Assembly (NCBI RefSeq): GCF_900115865.1
Contig: NZ_FOXY01000008.1
Coordinates: 153,448 to 217,447 of the forward strand
Origin: Donghicola eburneus
GTDB taxonomy: Bacteria; Pseudomonadota; Alphaproteobacteria; Rhodobacterales; Rhodobacteraceae
Length of the DNA: 64,000 nucleotides
Direction of reading: 5' to 3'
The position numbers and the translations under genes were made by a program. Below, in pieces: positions 35,795-42,976 of the stretch. The notes beneath the pieces were generated by a model. It searched no databases, was not told the origin of the DNA, and saw only the letters and a list, made by a program, of their open reading frames with translations. How positions within the stretch are numbered: the first letter of the stretch is position 1; each line of letters opens with the position of its first letter.

Positions 35795-36526
35795 GTGACC
35801 TACTGTCTGGCGATGCTGCTAAACGAAGGTATCGTTTGTCTTTCTGATACTCGCACGAATGCGGGTCTCGATAACATTTCCAAGTTTCGCAAAAGCTTCA
35901 CATGGGAGATCCCGGGCGATCGGGCTATCTGTTTGATGACGGCCGGCAACCTTGCCATCACCCAAGCGGTGATCGGTTTGCTACAGGAAAACATCGACGA
36001 ACCCCAAGACGGCATCGACACGCTGCTCAGTGCGCAGTCCATGTTTCGCGTTGCTGAAATTGTAGGCGACGCCATGCGGACGATCCAACAACGCCACGGC
36101 GCGGCGCTGGCGCAGATGGGCGAAAGCTCTATCGCGTCGATCATCGTGGCTGGCCAGCGCAAAGGCGGCCGACAGCGTCTGTTCCACGTCTACGCGGCCG
36201 GTAACTTTGTCGAGGCGACAGAGGACAGCCCCTATTTCCAGATCGGCGAGCACAAGTACGGCAAGCCCATTATTGATCGTGTCATCACACGGGAAACCCC
36301 GTTGAAGACCGCAGTGACGGCTGCGCTGCTGTCGATGGATTCGACACTTCGCTCGAACCTGTCCGTTGGGATGCCACTGGATCTGACAGTGCTACGCTCG
36401 GACGAGTTGTGTATGTCCGACCACCGCCGGATCGAGGCTGACGATCCCCAATTTGACGCTTTGTCCAAAGGGTGGAGCCAAGCCCTCAGGGATGCGTTCG
36501 AAGAAATGGACGCCATGTGGAATTAA
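35795..36526 (+). CDS. Anbu, bacterial proteasome-like peptidase
   Basis: A 243-residue Ntn-hydrolase. Starting at GTG 35795 gives Met-Thr-Tyr-Cys, so removal of Met exposes Thr1 as catalytic nucleophile, as in the 20S beta subunit. GGAGGAG (35783-35789) is an excellent ribosome site for this start; an earlier in-frame ATG at 35765 would add ten residues and bury Thr1. Other landmarks are LSDTRTNAGLDNISKFRK (Asp/Lys of the active site) and the GQRKGG loop. Anbu forms ring or helical assemblies in other bacteria. Third gene of the ligase/alpha-E/Anbu operon, ending at a strong terminator. Confidence 0.93.
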   Translation: MTYCLAMLLNEGIVCLSDTRTNAGLDNISKFRKSFTWEIPGDRAICLMTAGNLAITQAVIGLLQENIDEPQDGIDTLLSAQSMFRVAEIVGDAMRTIQQRHGAALAQMGESSIASIIVAGQRKGGRQRLFHVYAAGNFVEATEDSPYFQIGEHKYGKPIIDRVITRETPLKTAVTAALLSMDSTLRSNLSVGMPLDLTVLRSDELCMSDHRRIEADDPQFDALSKGWSQALRDAFEEMDAMWN

Positions 36527-36551
36527 AAAAGGGGCCAATTGGCCCCTTTTT
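36526..36551. terminator. Bidirectional terminator, perfect 26-bp palindrome
   Basis: AAAAAGGGGCC-AATT-GGCCCCTTTTT. A GC stem is flanked by A-run and T-run, so it can terminate the Anbu operon (+) and the convergent anti-sigma gene (-), whose stop codon it touches. Confidence 0.9.
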
Positions 36552-37141
36552 CATTCCGCAAGCAGTGTTGTCTGCCCAATCGGTTCTGGCGCCGTCGCCA
36601 GCGGACCGTCAGCAGACAGGATAATGATATCACCTGCCACAAAACCAGCTGTGATTTTGCTACCAGCAGAGCCCAAGTAGCTGAACCCGTCTCCCACCTT
36701 CTTCCAGAGGTGTAGAGTCGTGTTGCTCTGGCTTTTGAGCTGCAGTGTGCCAGCACGTGTATTCCAGCTCACGGTCGCGTCCCCATATCGCGTCTCGACC
36801 ACGTAGCTTTCTGTATTTACGGCGCGGGACACCAGATAAGCAGACAAGAGTGCGGCTTTGACGCTCACAATCCCGCCGACGATCGGCTTCCAACGCAGTT
36901 TGCCTTTGGCTGTTTTTATTTCTTTTCCAAAGAGCGTGTCATGAATCCCTGCCAACGCATTACGCGGCGGCGCGACAGGGTCTACTTGGGAAATGGCACC
37001 GGACAAGTGCTCTTCCCACCACCAAACAGCGTTATCAAACGCCTTGTCATTACGGCGCAACCGTTCGGCTCGAAGCTCTGCTTCGCCGTCCAGTAACCCC
37101 ATGGCATATTCAGCGGCCATGATCTGATGGTCTTCAGTCAT
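36551..37141 (-). CDS. Anti-sigma factor (RskA/ChrR-like, membrane-anchored)
   Basis: A 196-residue protein. The N-terminal zinc-free anti-sigma segment includes AAEYAMGLLDGEAELRAERL and a WWWEEHL cluster. One TM helix lies at about 86-108 (IVGGIVSVKAALLSAYLVS). A C-terminal extracytoplasmic RskA-like beta domain contains VSWNTRAGTLQL. It overlaps the upstream ECF sigma gene by 8 bp, the usual arrangement for a sigma and its inhibitor. The signal that releases the sigma factor is unknown. Confidence 0.87.
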   Translation of the reverse strand: MTEDHQIMAAEYAMGLLDGEAELRAERLRRNDKAFDNAVWWWEEHLSGAISQVDPVAPPRNALAGIHDTLFGKEIKTAKGKLRWKPIVGGIVSVKAALLSAYLVSRAVNTESYVVETRYGDATVSWNTRAGTLQLKSQSNTTLHLWKKVGDGFSYLGSAGSKITAGFVAGDIIILSADGPLATAPEPIGQTTLLAE

Positions 37142-37682
37142 CTTCGCCTCCTAAACATTCTCGAAGCTTCAACAAGCTTCGTCGCAGCCAAGTTCGCACC
37201 GTGTTCAACGGCGACCCAAGGATGTCGGCGACCTCTTGGTAAGAGAGGCCGTGCAAGTACACCTGAACCACAGCCCTTGCCTGTTCGGCTGGCAGTGTTT
37301 CAAGACAGTGAACCAGATCCTTGCGCATCTGCCACTGCTCACTCGAGGTTTGGACCGGATCGGCCACCATGTCGACTTCCTCAGAATCTGACACATTCCG
37401 CCGACTGCTGCGGATATGGTCAATTGCGACGTTTCTCGCAATGGTGGCGATCCAGGCTTCCCCACTTCGTGATGGGTCAAACCGTGGCGCGCCTCGCCAT
37501 GCTTTAACGTATACGTTCTGTAAGGCGTCTTCTGCGTCAGACCTGTTGCGAAGAATTTTTAAAAGTATCGCAAAAACCTTTCCGGACGTTAATCTATAGA
37601 CACGATCAAGCGCTTTGCGTTCTCCCGTAGCCATGCGGGAAATTTCGTGAGAAACTTGATCGTACATTCTGGGATCTATCAT
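37134..37682 (-). CDS. ECF RNA polymerase sigma factor (RpoE/SigK-like)
   Basis: A 182-residue group 4 sigma factor. Region 2 includes AEDALQNVYVKAWRGAPRF and WIATIARNVAIDHIRSSRR. Region 4 includes LPAEQARAVVQVYLHGLSYQEVADILG and the recognition helix NTVRTWLRRSLLKLRE. Co-transcribed with its anti-sigma (8-bp overlap). Distinct from the EcfG sigma at 43138. Its own promoter consensus could not be read; no GGAAC-type element precedes it. Confidence 0.93.
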   Translation of the reverse strand: MIDPRMYDQVSHEISRMATGERKALDRVYRLTSGKVFAILLKILRNRSDAEDALQNVYVKAWRGAPRFDPSRSGEAWIATIARNVAIDHIRSSRRNVSDSEEVDMVADPVQTSSEQWQMRKDLVHCLETLPAEQARAVVQVYLHGLSYQEVADILGSPLNTVRTWLRRSLLKLRECLGGEDD

Positions 37683-37727
37683 CCGTTAGGTTCTAGTAGT
37701 TGCATAACAGCAAGGGAGACCATCGCA

Positions 37728-37967
37728 ATGCAATCACTTATTCAAGGAATTGATAGAGTGACATTCCAGCTCATGGCGGTCGCATTTGTTGGTATCCATG
37801 TCCCTCTCACTGTTTTGGTTGTGTATGGAATAATCGTAGGTTTTCAGGGGCTTGTAACCGTACTTCTGCTCGCCTTAGCTGCAACACTCGTATCGACTCT
37901 CGTCTCGCTCGTCGTTGTTTATCGCATCCGTGCGGATCGTGACGATGTCGCCCACAGCCTCGGCTGA
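37728..37967 (+). CDS. Small two-TM membrane protein, unknown
   Basis: A 79-residue protein with two predicted TM helices (about 15-37 and 40-63), then a short charged tail, RIRADRDDVAHSLG. The start at 37728 is chosen for the ribosome site AAGGGAGAC nine bases upstream; an in-frame earlier start at 37647 would overlap the sigma gene on the other strand. It is divergent from the ECF sigma gene and may be a target of it. I do not recognise the family. Confidence 0.7.
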   Translation: MQSLIQGIDRVTFQLMAVAFVGIHVPLTVLVVYGIIVGFQGLVTVLLLALAATLVSTLVSLVVVYRIRADRDDVAHSLG

Positions 37968-37997
37968 CCACTCCAAACCACTCATCAAACTTGGTTG

Positions 37998-38031
37998 AGG
38001 CCTGATCGTATTTCGCGATCAGGCCTTTTTT
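37998..38031 (+). terminator. Rho-independent terminator
   Basis: AGGCCTGATCG (37998-38008), 7-nt loop, CGATCAGGCCT (38016-38026), then a run of T. It closes the small membrane-protein gene. Confidence 0.9.
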
Positions 38032-38195
38032 GTGACGGATTCGCCCCGCAACTAACCGATGTGTTTTCGCGATTTCAGATTGTCACAAGCGCTTTCACTT
38101 TTTTGTATGCATTTGAAACTTGTAACTGCGTCATTTCGCCTTACTTGGGCTCATCAAGGCAAATTCGGCAAAGCGGGCGCTGCCGCCACTGACTC
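38032..38195. other. Intergenic stretch without recognised feature
   Basis: 164 bp between the terminator and the phosphoesterase stop. Short reading frames here lack ribosome sites and codon bias. I see no promoter or RNA gene. Confidence 0.4.
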
Positions 38196-38990
38196 TCAGC
38201 CGCTCTGGTCAGCGCTTTGCCATCCCCGCTCTGTCCTGCAATATGCGCGGGTCAGGGCGGGTTCGAACCTTCCCCCATTTTCGGACATACGCGTGATTTC
38301 AACGTGATCGCCATCTGTGCGAATGATCGCGAAATCGTTCTGCTGGTTCCGTAAACGCGAGGACAGTCCGGTGCCCACGTGGATTTGCATGACCTGACGT
38401 CCGCTGCCTTTGGCAACAAAGGGGTCATCTCGCCATTGGTGCAGGTGCCCGGTCAGGACCAGATCAAGCCCTGCATCCGCCAATTTGCCCAAGGCTTTGC
38501 CCGCACCGCGCATGAGCGCTTTGGAGCTATCCTCTGATTGTTCGAATGGATGATGTGCCACCAACACCCGCAGCCCCTGCAACTGAGAGAGGCGGCGGCA
38601 AAGATGACCGATCTGGTGCCCGTCAATTGATCCGCGTTGCCAATGCCATGGGGCCACAGTGTTGAGACCGAGCACCGAAAGCTCTGGCGTTCGGATCTCC
38701 GGCCAGAAGTTGCGGGTCACGTATTTCTTGTAGTTGCGATAAGGGGTCACGAACCGCCTGAACGGATTGTGTAGTGGGACGTCGTGGTTGCCCGGCACGA
38801 CCAGCGTCGGCGGTTCAATCTGTTCTATAAAATTGCGCGCGGCCATAAACTGGGAGGGCCGCGCCCGCTGGGTTAAATCCCCAGAAATCGATACAAAGTC
38901 TGCTTTTTGAAGTTCCGCGAGCAGAGGCGCGATGAGTTCTGGTCGGTCTTTGCCAAAGTGCAAATCCGAAATGTGGTAGAGGGTCTTCAT
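38196..38990 (-). CDS. Calcineurin-like metallophosphoesterase
   Basis: A 264-residue cytoplasmic phosphoesterase with the full metal-site series DLHFG (9-13), GDLT, GNHD, HHPFE and GHLHQ. It resembles class III phosphodiesterases (CpdA-like) in length and motif spacing. The substrate, whether cyclic nucleotide, phospholipid or other phosphodiester, is not determinable. It overlaps the upstream lipid-kinase-like gene by ATGA and should share its EcfG promoter, placing it in the general stress response. Confidence 0.9.
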   Translation of the reverse strand: MKTLYHISDLHFGKDRPELIAPLLAELQKADFVSISGDLTQRARPSQFMAARNFIEQIEPPTLVVPGNHDVPLHNPFRRFVTPYRNYKKYVTRNFWPEIRTPELSVLGLNTVAPWHWQRGSIDGHQIGHLCRRLSQLQGLRVLVAHHPFEQSEDSSKALMRGAGKALGKLADAGLDLVLTGHLHQWRDDPFVAKGSGRQVMQIHVGTGLSSRLRNQQNDFAIIRTDGDHVEITRMSENGGRFEPALTRAYCRTERGWQSADQSG

Positions 38991-39952
38991 GCGGAGTTGG
39001 GCACCATCACGTTCAATGCATTCTCCCGCAGGTTAAATACAAAAGGCGCCTTCATGCGCTCTTTTTCTCCGTCTCGAGCAATCCACATGTGCTTTTTTCT
39101 GCCGACATCGATCTCGATGTCCTTGCCAATCAGCAATTGGAACTCGCGACCATGCTCTGTGGTGTTGCGAAACAGGTTCATGGCATGGGCAATCAGCTGG
39201 CGCCAGTTGGTCGCATTCGTCAGGTAGAGCGCAAAACTTCCGTCCCGTACGTCCTCGGCACCATCCAAGCTGAAAGCCTCGAGTTGGTAGGCGCTATTGG
39301 CCACGAACGCGAGCGCAGTCTTTTTGTGGATCGTCGTTTCCCCGTCTACGGTCACTGTTAGATCGTAGGGGCGCTTAAGTCCCATTAATCCTGACAGTAC
39401 CGACCAATACGCAGTGATCCGGCTACGACCCCATTTTTTGTAGAGGGTTTCGCGTTCTCTCAGGATGCTGGGATAAACGCCCAAACTGGCGTTGTTCAAA
39501 AAGATTTCGCCGTTCACGCAGCCCACGTGCATGGGCTTGGGTGCCGACCGACCCAAGGTTTCGATCGCTTCGGGTATGTCTTCGGGCAGGCCAAGCCCGC
39601 GAGAAAAATAGTTAAAGGTTCCCATCGGCAAAACGCCCATCGCGACATCCGTATCCATCAACGCATTCGCAACGCCCGCGATCGTACCGTCTCCGCCAGC
39701 GGCAACCACAATGCGATACCCTTCGCGGATCGCATCTTCGGCCAATTTGGTGGGCGAGTGATCCTTTGAAACCTGCTTGATGTCGCACGGGGCGTCGAAC
39801 GCGCGCCGCATCATCTGGGACAGTTCATCAGGATCCGGCTTGGTTTCTTTTTTGCCAGATTTCGGGTTGAGTATGACGCAGACATCCCCACCTTTGACTG
39901 CAGCGGCTGAAGATTGATTTTCAGGGGTCTCAATGGGGGTGTGGCTGTTCAT
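38987..39952 (-). CDS. Diacylglycerol/lipid kinase family protein
   Basis: A 321-residue member of the DagK catalytic family (YegS/BmrU-like). It carries NPKSGKKE near the N-terminus, the nucleotide motif AAGGDGTIAGVANAL, and LPMGTFNYFSRGLGLP. It probably phosphorylates diacylglycerol or another lipid at the membrane. The start at 39952 is chosen over 39979 because the EcfG -10 (39993-39990) would place the transcription start at about 39980, leaving almost no leader for the longer form. First gene of a two-gene stress operon with the phosphoesterase. Confidence 0.88.
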   Translation of the reverse strand: MNSHTPIETPENQSSAAAVKGGDVCVILNPKSGKKETKPDPDELSQMMRRAFDAPCDIKQVSKDHSPTKLAEDAIREGYRIVVAAGGDGTIAGVANALMDTDVAMGVLPMGTFNYFSRGLGLPEDIPEAIETLGRSAPKPMHVGCVNGEIFLNNASLGVYPSILRERETLYKKWGRSRITAYWSVLSGLMGLKRPYDLTVTVDGETTIHKKTALAFVANSAYQLEAFSLDGAEDVRDGSFALYLTNATNWRQLIAHAMNLFRNTTEHGREFQLLIGKDIEIDVGRKKHMWIARDGEKERMKAPFVFNLRENALNVMVPNSA

Positions 39953-39989
39953 CTCGGAACCTTTGGGCGTCGAAAGCATTCAAGTTTTC

Positions 39990-40014
39990 AACGTCAGGCG
40001 GAGCGAAACGTTCC
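39990..40014 (-). promoter_or_regulatory. EcfG-type promoter of the lipid-kinase/phosphoesterase operon
   Basis: Minus strand GGAAC (40014-40010), 16-nt spacer, CGTT (39993-39990). Perfect match to the alphaproteobacterial general stress consensus GGAAC-N16/17-CGTT. Confidence 0.85.
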
Positions 40015-40073
40015 ATCCGGCGTCAGGTTTAAAGCCACCTTTGCGGGCGGCACTTTCAGAAAGGATTTCGGAC

Positions 40074-40256
40074 ATGTTGGAAATCAGCGGTCTTGGTGGC
40101 CTCATTATCCTGATTTTGGATATTTGGGCTCTGGTTTCAATCGTCGGATCAAACCGTGGCACAGGAAGCAAGGTCCTGTGGATCCTTCTGGTTCTGATCT
40201 TGCCCGTGGTAGGCTTTATTATCTGGCTTATTGCCGGCCCGCGGTCCCGCCGGTAA
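40074..40256 (+). CDS. Small membrane protein, phospholipase D nuclease N-terminal-like
   Basis: A 60-residue protein with two hydrophobic helices (about 6-25 and 34-53) and a basic end, AGPRSRR. The pattern LDIWALVSIVGSNRGTGSKVLWILLVLILPVVG fits the PLDc_N family, a short membrane module of unknown function. The start at 40074 is supported by AAGGA at 40061-40065; a longer frame from 39933 overlaps the opposite-strand gene and its promoter. Likely part of the stress island, though I see no EcfG box directly upstream. Confidence 0.75.
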   Translation: MLEISGLGGLIILILDIWALVSIVGSNRGTGSKVLWILLVLILPVVGFIIWLIAGPRSRR

Positions 40257-40273
40257 TTTTCTGAATTTTTCTG

Positions 40274-40299
40274 GAAACCTTTTCCAGTGGCAGCGCGTT
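40274..40299 (+). promoter_or_regulatory. Near-consensus EcfG-type promoter for a short transcript
   Basis: GAAAC (40274-40278), 17-nt spacer, CGTT (40296-40299). It differs from GGAAC at one position. The expected start at about 40306 is followed by a structured 120-nt region and terminator. Confidence 0.6.
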
Positions 40300-40305
40300 A
40301 CAATC

Positions 40306-40428
40306 ATGAGCAGCGGGGCTGTCCCTTATCCCCGCATCCAGTCAGGGTCACCATTCCCAGCGGTCTCTGATCGGCTCGTCCCAATCCCGTAATGGGAACT
40401 GCCCCGCCAATTGGCGGGGCTTTTTTTG
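40306..40428 (+). ncRNA. Candidate stress-induced small RNA (or leaderless 28-codon ORF)
   Basis: A ~120-nt region bounded by a near-consensus EcfG promoter and a perfect intrinsic terminator, with no established gene. Predicted local stems are GCGGGG/CCCCGC (40313-40318/40330-40335), TCCC/GGGA (40385-40397) and the terminator stem. An ATG at 40306 coincides with the predicted start site and opens 28 codons, so a leaderless micro-protein is the alternative. No ribosome site is visible. Inferred from architecture only. Confidence 0.5.
40401..40428 (+). terminator. Strong rho-independent terminator
   Basis: GCCCCGCC-AATT-GGCGGGGC (40401-40420) followed by TTTTTTT. On the minus strand no T-run follows, so it works for the plus-strand transcript. 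Confidence 0.9.
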
Positions 40429-40446
40429 TCTAGCGATGTAGAAAAA

Positions 40447-40785
40447 TCAGCGGCGGGTTGCGCGTCCGGCGTGTAGGCCGGTGATAAATCCTTCGGTCAC
40501 TTGGGCGATCACGGCTGCGGTTGGATCAATCGCCGGAGTGTGAGGGATTCTGCGGCGGCGAGACGGCATAGAGATAGCAAATAAAATCAGGCCGACGCCG
40601 AAGTATATGCCGCCAATGACTGACGTCGCGAACAATGCGCTGTGTGTAGACGCGATCAGGATGAACAGGGCTGTGGTCAGAAAACCAAGCCCCACCACGA
40701 TCATCAGACCCGCCAATGTCGAGAGCGCAGCGCGTTTGGCTGCACTCTGAACGGTGTATTGCAGGCTCTGTAGCATCAGGGGCAT
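40447..40785 (-). CDS. YqjE-like small membrane protein (phage holin superfamily fold)
   Basis: A 112-residue protein. A short polar N-terminus precedes two TM helices (about 22-45 and 50-72), followed by a basic SRRRRIP segment and a soluble tail ending HAGRATRR. The layout resembles YqjE/holin-III-like proteins that pair with DUF883 proteins. Here the DUF883 gene is immediately upstream, overlapping by TAATG. Function unknown; probably membrane-associated in stationary phase or stress. Confidence 0.75.
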   Translation of the reverse strand: MPLMLQSLQYTVQSAAKRAALSTLAGLMIVVGLGFLTTALFILIASTHSALFATSVIGGIYFGVGLILFAISMPSRRRRIPHTPAIDPTAAVIAQVTEGFITGLHAGRATRR

Positions 40786-41099
40786 TATTTGCGGCTTGTC
40801 AGAAGACCGGCAATAAAGCCTGCGGCGACGGCCATGCCCACAGCTGCTGCAGGCTGACGTCGGATCGCGTCTGCTGCCTGTGCGCCATAATCTTCGGCGG
40901 TGGACTGAGCCATCTCCAGTTGCTTGTGACCCTCGGCGCGTAGGTGCTCAGCTTGCGACTTCGCGCTATTTACAGCGGCATCTTTGCGCGCTGTTCCCAT
41001 CTCGGTCAGAGTCGTTGTGATCTGGCTGATGTCAGCTTTCAGTGCTTCGATTTGAGCCGAAAGATCCTGCATGTCGGGAGCTGTCTTGGTGGTGGGCAT
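40785..41099 (-). CDS. DUF883 (YqjD/ElaB-like) membrane-anchored protein
   Basis: A 104-residue protein. A long amphipathic helical region (about 10-70, rich in Ala, Gln, Lys and Glu) is followed by the family signature DAIRRQPAAAVGMAVAAGFIAGLLTSRK, a C-terminal TM anchor. E. coli relatives YqjD and ElaB bind ribosomes at the inner membrane in stationary phase. A perfect EcfG promoter lies 38 bp upstream, so it belongs to the stress regulon. First gene of the pair with the YqjE-like gene. Confidence 0.87.
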   Translation of the reverse strand: MPTTKTAPDMQDLSAQIEALKADISQITTTLTEMGTARKDAAVNSAKSQAEHLRAEGHKQLEMAQSTAEDYGAQAADAIRRQPAAAVGMAVAAGFIAGLLTSRK

Positions 41100-41136
41100 T
41101 AGAAAACCTCATCAGAAATAAAATGGTCGACAGTAG

Positions 41137-41161
41137 AACGCACTGGTATCGAAAAGGTTCC
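41137..41161 (-). promoter_or_regulatory. EcfG-type promoter of the DUF883/YqjE-like operon
   Basis: Minus strand GGAAC (41161-41157), 16-nt spacer, CGTT (41140-41137). Perfect consensus, about 38 bp from the DUF883 start. Confidence 0.87.
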
Positions 41162-41206
41162 ATATGGAATTTCGTTCTGTATGAATCTTTTTCGACTGCC
41201 TTTTTT

Positions 41207-41232
41207 GGAACCATTTTCCGTCCGGCGACGTT
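41207..41232 (+). promoter_or_regulatory. EcfG-type promoter of the DUF1328/dps unit
   Basis: GGAAC (41207-41211), 17-nt spacer, CGTT (41229-41232). Divergent from the minus-strand site at 41137-41161, so one intergenic region drives two stress operons. Confidence 0.87.
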
Positions 41233-41272
41233 TCAGCCCCAGATTGCACATATTCGTTGAAAGGATGAACTC

Positions 41273-41434
41273 ATGCTCTACTGGGCCCTTATTTTCTTTG
41301 TTGTTGCACTAGTTGCTGGTGTCTTTGGTTTTGGCGGAATCGCGTCGGCATCGGCCGGCATCGCGCAAATCCTCTTCTTCCTGTTCTTGGTGCTCTTCGT
41401 TGTCACGCTGATTGCTCGAATGGTGCGCGGGTAA
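41273..41434 (+). CDS. DUF1328 small membrane protein (YtjA-like)
   Basis: A 53-residue, very hydrophobic protein: [20 protein letters not shown] at the N-terminus, then [12 protein letters not shown] between two TM helices, ending RMVRG. This is the complete DUF1328 pattern at the usual length. AAGGATGAA about eight bases upstream serves as ribosome site. It lies 41 bp downstream of a perfect EcfG promoter. dps follows 55 bp later with no terminator between, so they probably form one stress transcript. Function unknown. Confidence 0.85.
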   Translation: MLYWALIFFVVALVAGVFGFGGIASASAGIAQILFFLFLVLFVVTLIARMVRG

Positions 41435-41489
41435 CCCCCGCCGCCGATCCGGCTTTCACCCAATTTAACTATTAATCTGGAGGCTTGTT

Positions 41490-41987
41490 ATGAAAGACAT
41501 TCTACAGACCACCCCGCAAACGCAAAAAGTAAACACCGGCGTCACCGAGCCCGGTGCGGTCGCGACCGGTTTGGCGGATGTTTTGGCGGATACCTACCGC
41601 CTGATGTACAAAACTCACGCGTATCACTGGAACGTAGAGGGGCCGCTATTCTATTCGCTGCACCATTTGACCGAAGAGCAGTATGAAAACTTGTTCGAGG
41701 CTGCGGACGAACTGGCGGAACGCATCCGTGCCTTGGGATCGCTGGCACCGATGTCGCTGGGTGAAATCTGTGAACGTTCGGTAATCAAGGACGCCGACGG
41801 AACGCCCGATGCCCGAGAAATGGTGGAGGAACTGGCCGCCGATCACGAGCGGATCGCATACCGTATGCACGCGCTCGTTGAACTAGCCGGTAAGTCCAAC
41901 GATCCCGTGACAGACGACATGGCAACTGCGCGCTCGGCTTTCCACGAAAAGGCTGCTTGGATGTTGCGTTCTATTGCAGCCGAGTGA
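41490..41987 (+). CDS. dps: Dps family DNA-binding ferritin-like protein
   Basis: A 165-residue four-helix protein of the Dps family. The ferroxidase ligands at the dimer interface are visible: His46 in HAYHWNVEGP, Asp73 and Glu77 in EAADELAERI. The N-terminal ~20 residues form the flexible tail, with few Lys, so DNA binding may be weak. It oxidises and stores iron using peroxide and protects DNA. SD TGGAGG at 41478-41483. It ends at a strong terminator and is under EcfG control through the upstream promoter. Confidence 0.92.
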   Translation: MKDILQTTPQTQKVNTGVTEPGAVATGLADVLADTYRLMYKTHAYHWNVEGPLFYSLHHLTEEQYENLFEAADELAERIRALGSLAPMSLGEICERSVIKDADGTPDAREMVEELAADHERIAYRMHALVELAGKSNDPVTDDMATARSAFHEKAAWMLRSIAAE

Positions 41988-42011
41988 CGTGATTCCGCAA
42001 AGCGGGCCACA

Positions 42012-42045
42012 AAAAAGCCCCGGTGCCGAAGCATCGGGGCTTTTT
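42012..42045. terminator. Bidirectional terminator between dps and phyR
   Basis: AAAAAGCCCCG (42012-42022) and CGGGGCTTTTT (42035-42045), with an inner GTGC-CGAA-GCAT stem-loop. It serves dps (+) and phyR (-). Confidence 0.9.
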
Positions 42046-42064
42046 GATGTGGTGACGACGGGTG

Positions 42065-42883
42065 TTACGCCATCAGAGTTTCGGTGCTAGTAAAGAACAT
42101 TGCCTGGCTGACAGCCGAGCGAACTTGGTCTTCGGAATAGGGTTTGGTGATCAGGAAGGCAGGTTCTGGACGGTCACCGGTCAGCAGACGTTCTGGGAAC
42201 GCAGTGATAAACACGACGGGACGGTCGCCAAGCTCTGCCAGAATTTCGTTTACAGCGTCGATGCCCGACGATTTATCTGCCAGTTGGATGTCGGCAAGAA
42301 TCATATCTGGGGGAGTTTCGCGTGCCAGATCGACGGCTGCGGTCTTGGTACGGGCGATGCCAGTGACCTCGTGACCCATCTGAGCCACGATTTCCGAGAT
42401 GTCCATCGCGATGATGGCTTCGTCCTCGATGATCATGACATTACCGACAATGCCCTTGCTCATCTCGTCGCGGGCGATTTCCAGCAGCTTGGCGGCTTCG
42501 TCACCGGATACGCCTACGATCTCACCGATCTCATCTGCGTTGAACCCTTCGATGCTCTGCAGCAAGAGCGCTTCGCGGGTGTTTGCAGTCAGGCGCGACA
42601 GGCGCATCTGGGCCCGTGCCTCGGGTCCGTTGGGCAAAATGCTCTCTTCAATCGGTGCGCCAGAAGAGACCCAAATCGAGTTGAAGACCTTGAACAGCGC
42701 TACGCGCGGCGAGGTGGAACGGTCGAAGATTTGAGGATCGGCCAGAATAGTCTCGAGCGTGATGATCGCGTACTTGTCCCCCGTCGATTGGGTGCCGGTC
42801 AAAGCCCGCGCGTAGCGGCGCAGGTAGGGAAGGTCCGCTGCGATGGTTGTCGAAATGTCGGTAGGCGCTGCAGAAGATGTCAT
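42065..42883 (-). CDS. phyR: PhyR, general stress anti-anti-sigma response regulator
   Basis: A 272-residue protein. Residues ~15-140 mimic a sigma factor (regions 2 and 4, for example LPYLRRYARALTG and EIGEIVGVSGDEAAKLL). The receiver domain (148-265) has phospho-acceptor Asp198 in MILADIQLAD and acidic IIEDEA. Known mechanism: phosphorylated PhyR binds NepR and frees EcfG. It is divergent from nepR-ecfG. A near-consensus EcfG promoter (GGAAC-N16-CATT) precedes it. Confidence 0.95.
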   Translation of the reverse strand: MTSSAAPTDISTTIAADLPYLRRYARALTGTQSTGDKYAIITLETILADPQIFDRSTSPRVALFKVFNSIWVSSGAPIEESILPNGPEARAQMRLSRLTANTREALLLQSIEGFNADEIGEIVGVSGDEAAKLLEIARDEMSKGIVGNVMIIEDEAIIAMDISEIVAQMGHEVTGIARTKTAAVDLARETPPDMILADIQLADKSSGIDAVNEILAELGDRPVVFITAFPERLLTGDRPEPAFLITKPYSEDQVRSAVSQAMFFTSTETLMA

Positions 42884-42911
42884 AGCTTCCTCAAAAAAAC
42901 TGAATTTGTTG

Positions 42912-42936
42912 GGAACCTAATGCACCCAGCGGCGTT
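42912..42936 (+). promoter_or_regulatory. EcfG-type autoregulatory promoter of nepR-ecfG
   Basis: GGAAC (42912-42916), 16-nt spacer, CGTT (42933-42936). Perfect consensus 41 bp before nepR, implying positive autoregulation. Confidence 0.88.
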
Positions 42937-42943
42937 TGGTTCC
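42919..42943 (-). promoter_or_regulatory. Near-consensus EcfG-type promoter of phyR
   Basis: Minus strand GGAAC (42943-42939), 16-nt spacer, CATT (42922-42919). One mismatch in the -10. It overlaps the nepR promoter almost completely on the opposite strand. Confidence 0.6.
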
Positions 42944-42976
42944 CGATAAAGTGAAAAAATCAATAGGTCGTACACG

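Noticed and set aside
39956..39960. GGAAC on the plus strand near the lipid-kinase start as an EcfG site for the gene at 40074
   Set aside because: No CGTT at 16-17 nt spacing; the element that fits is on the opposite strand (39990-40014).
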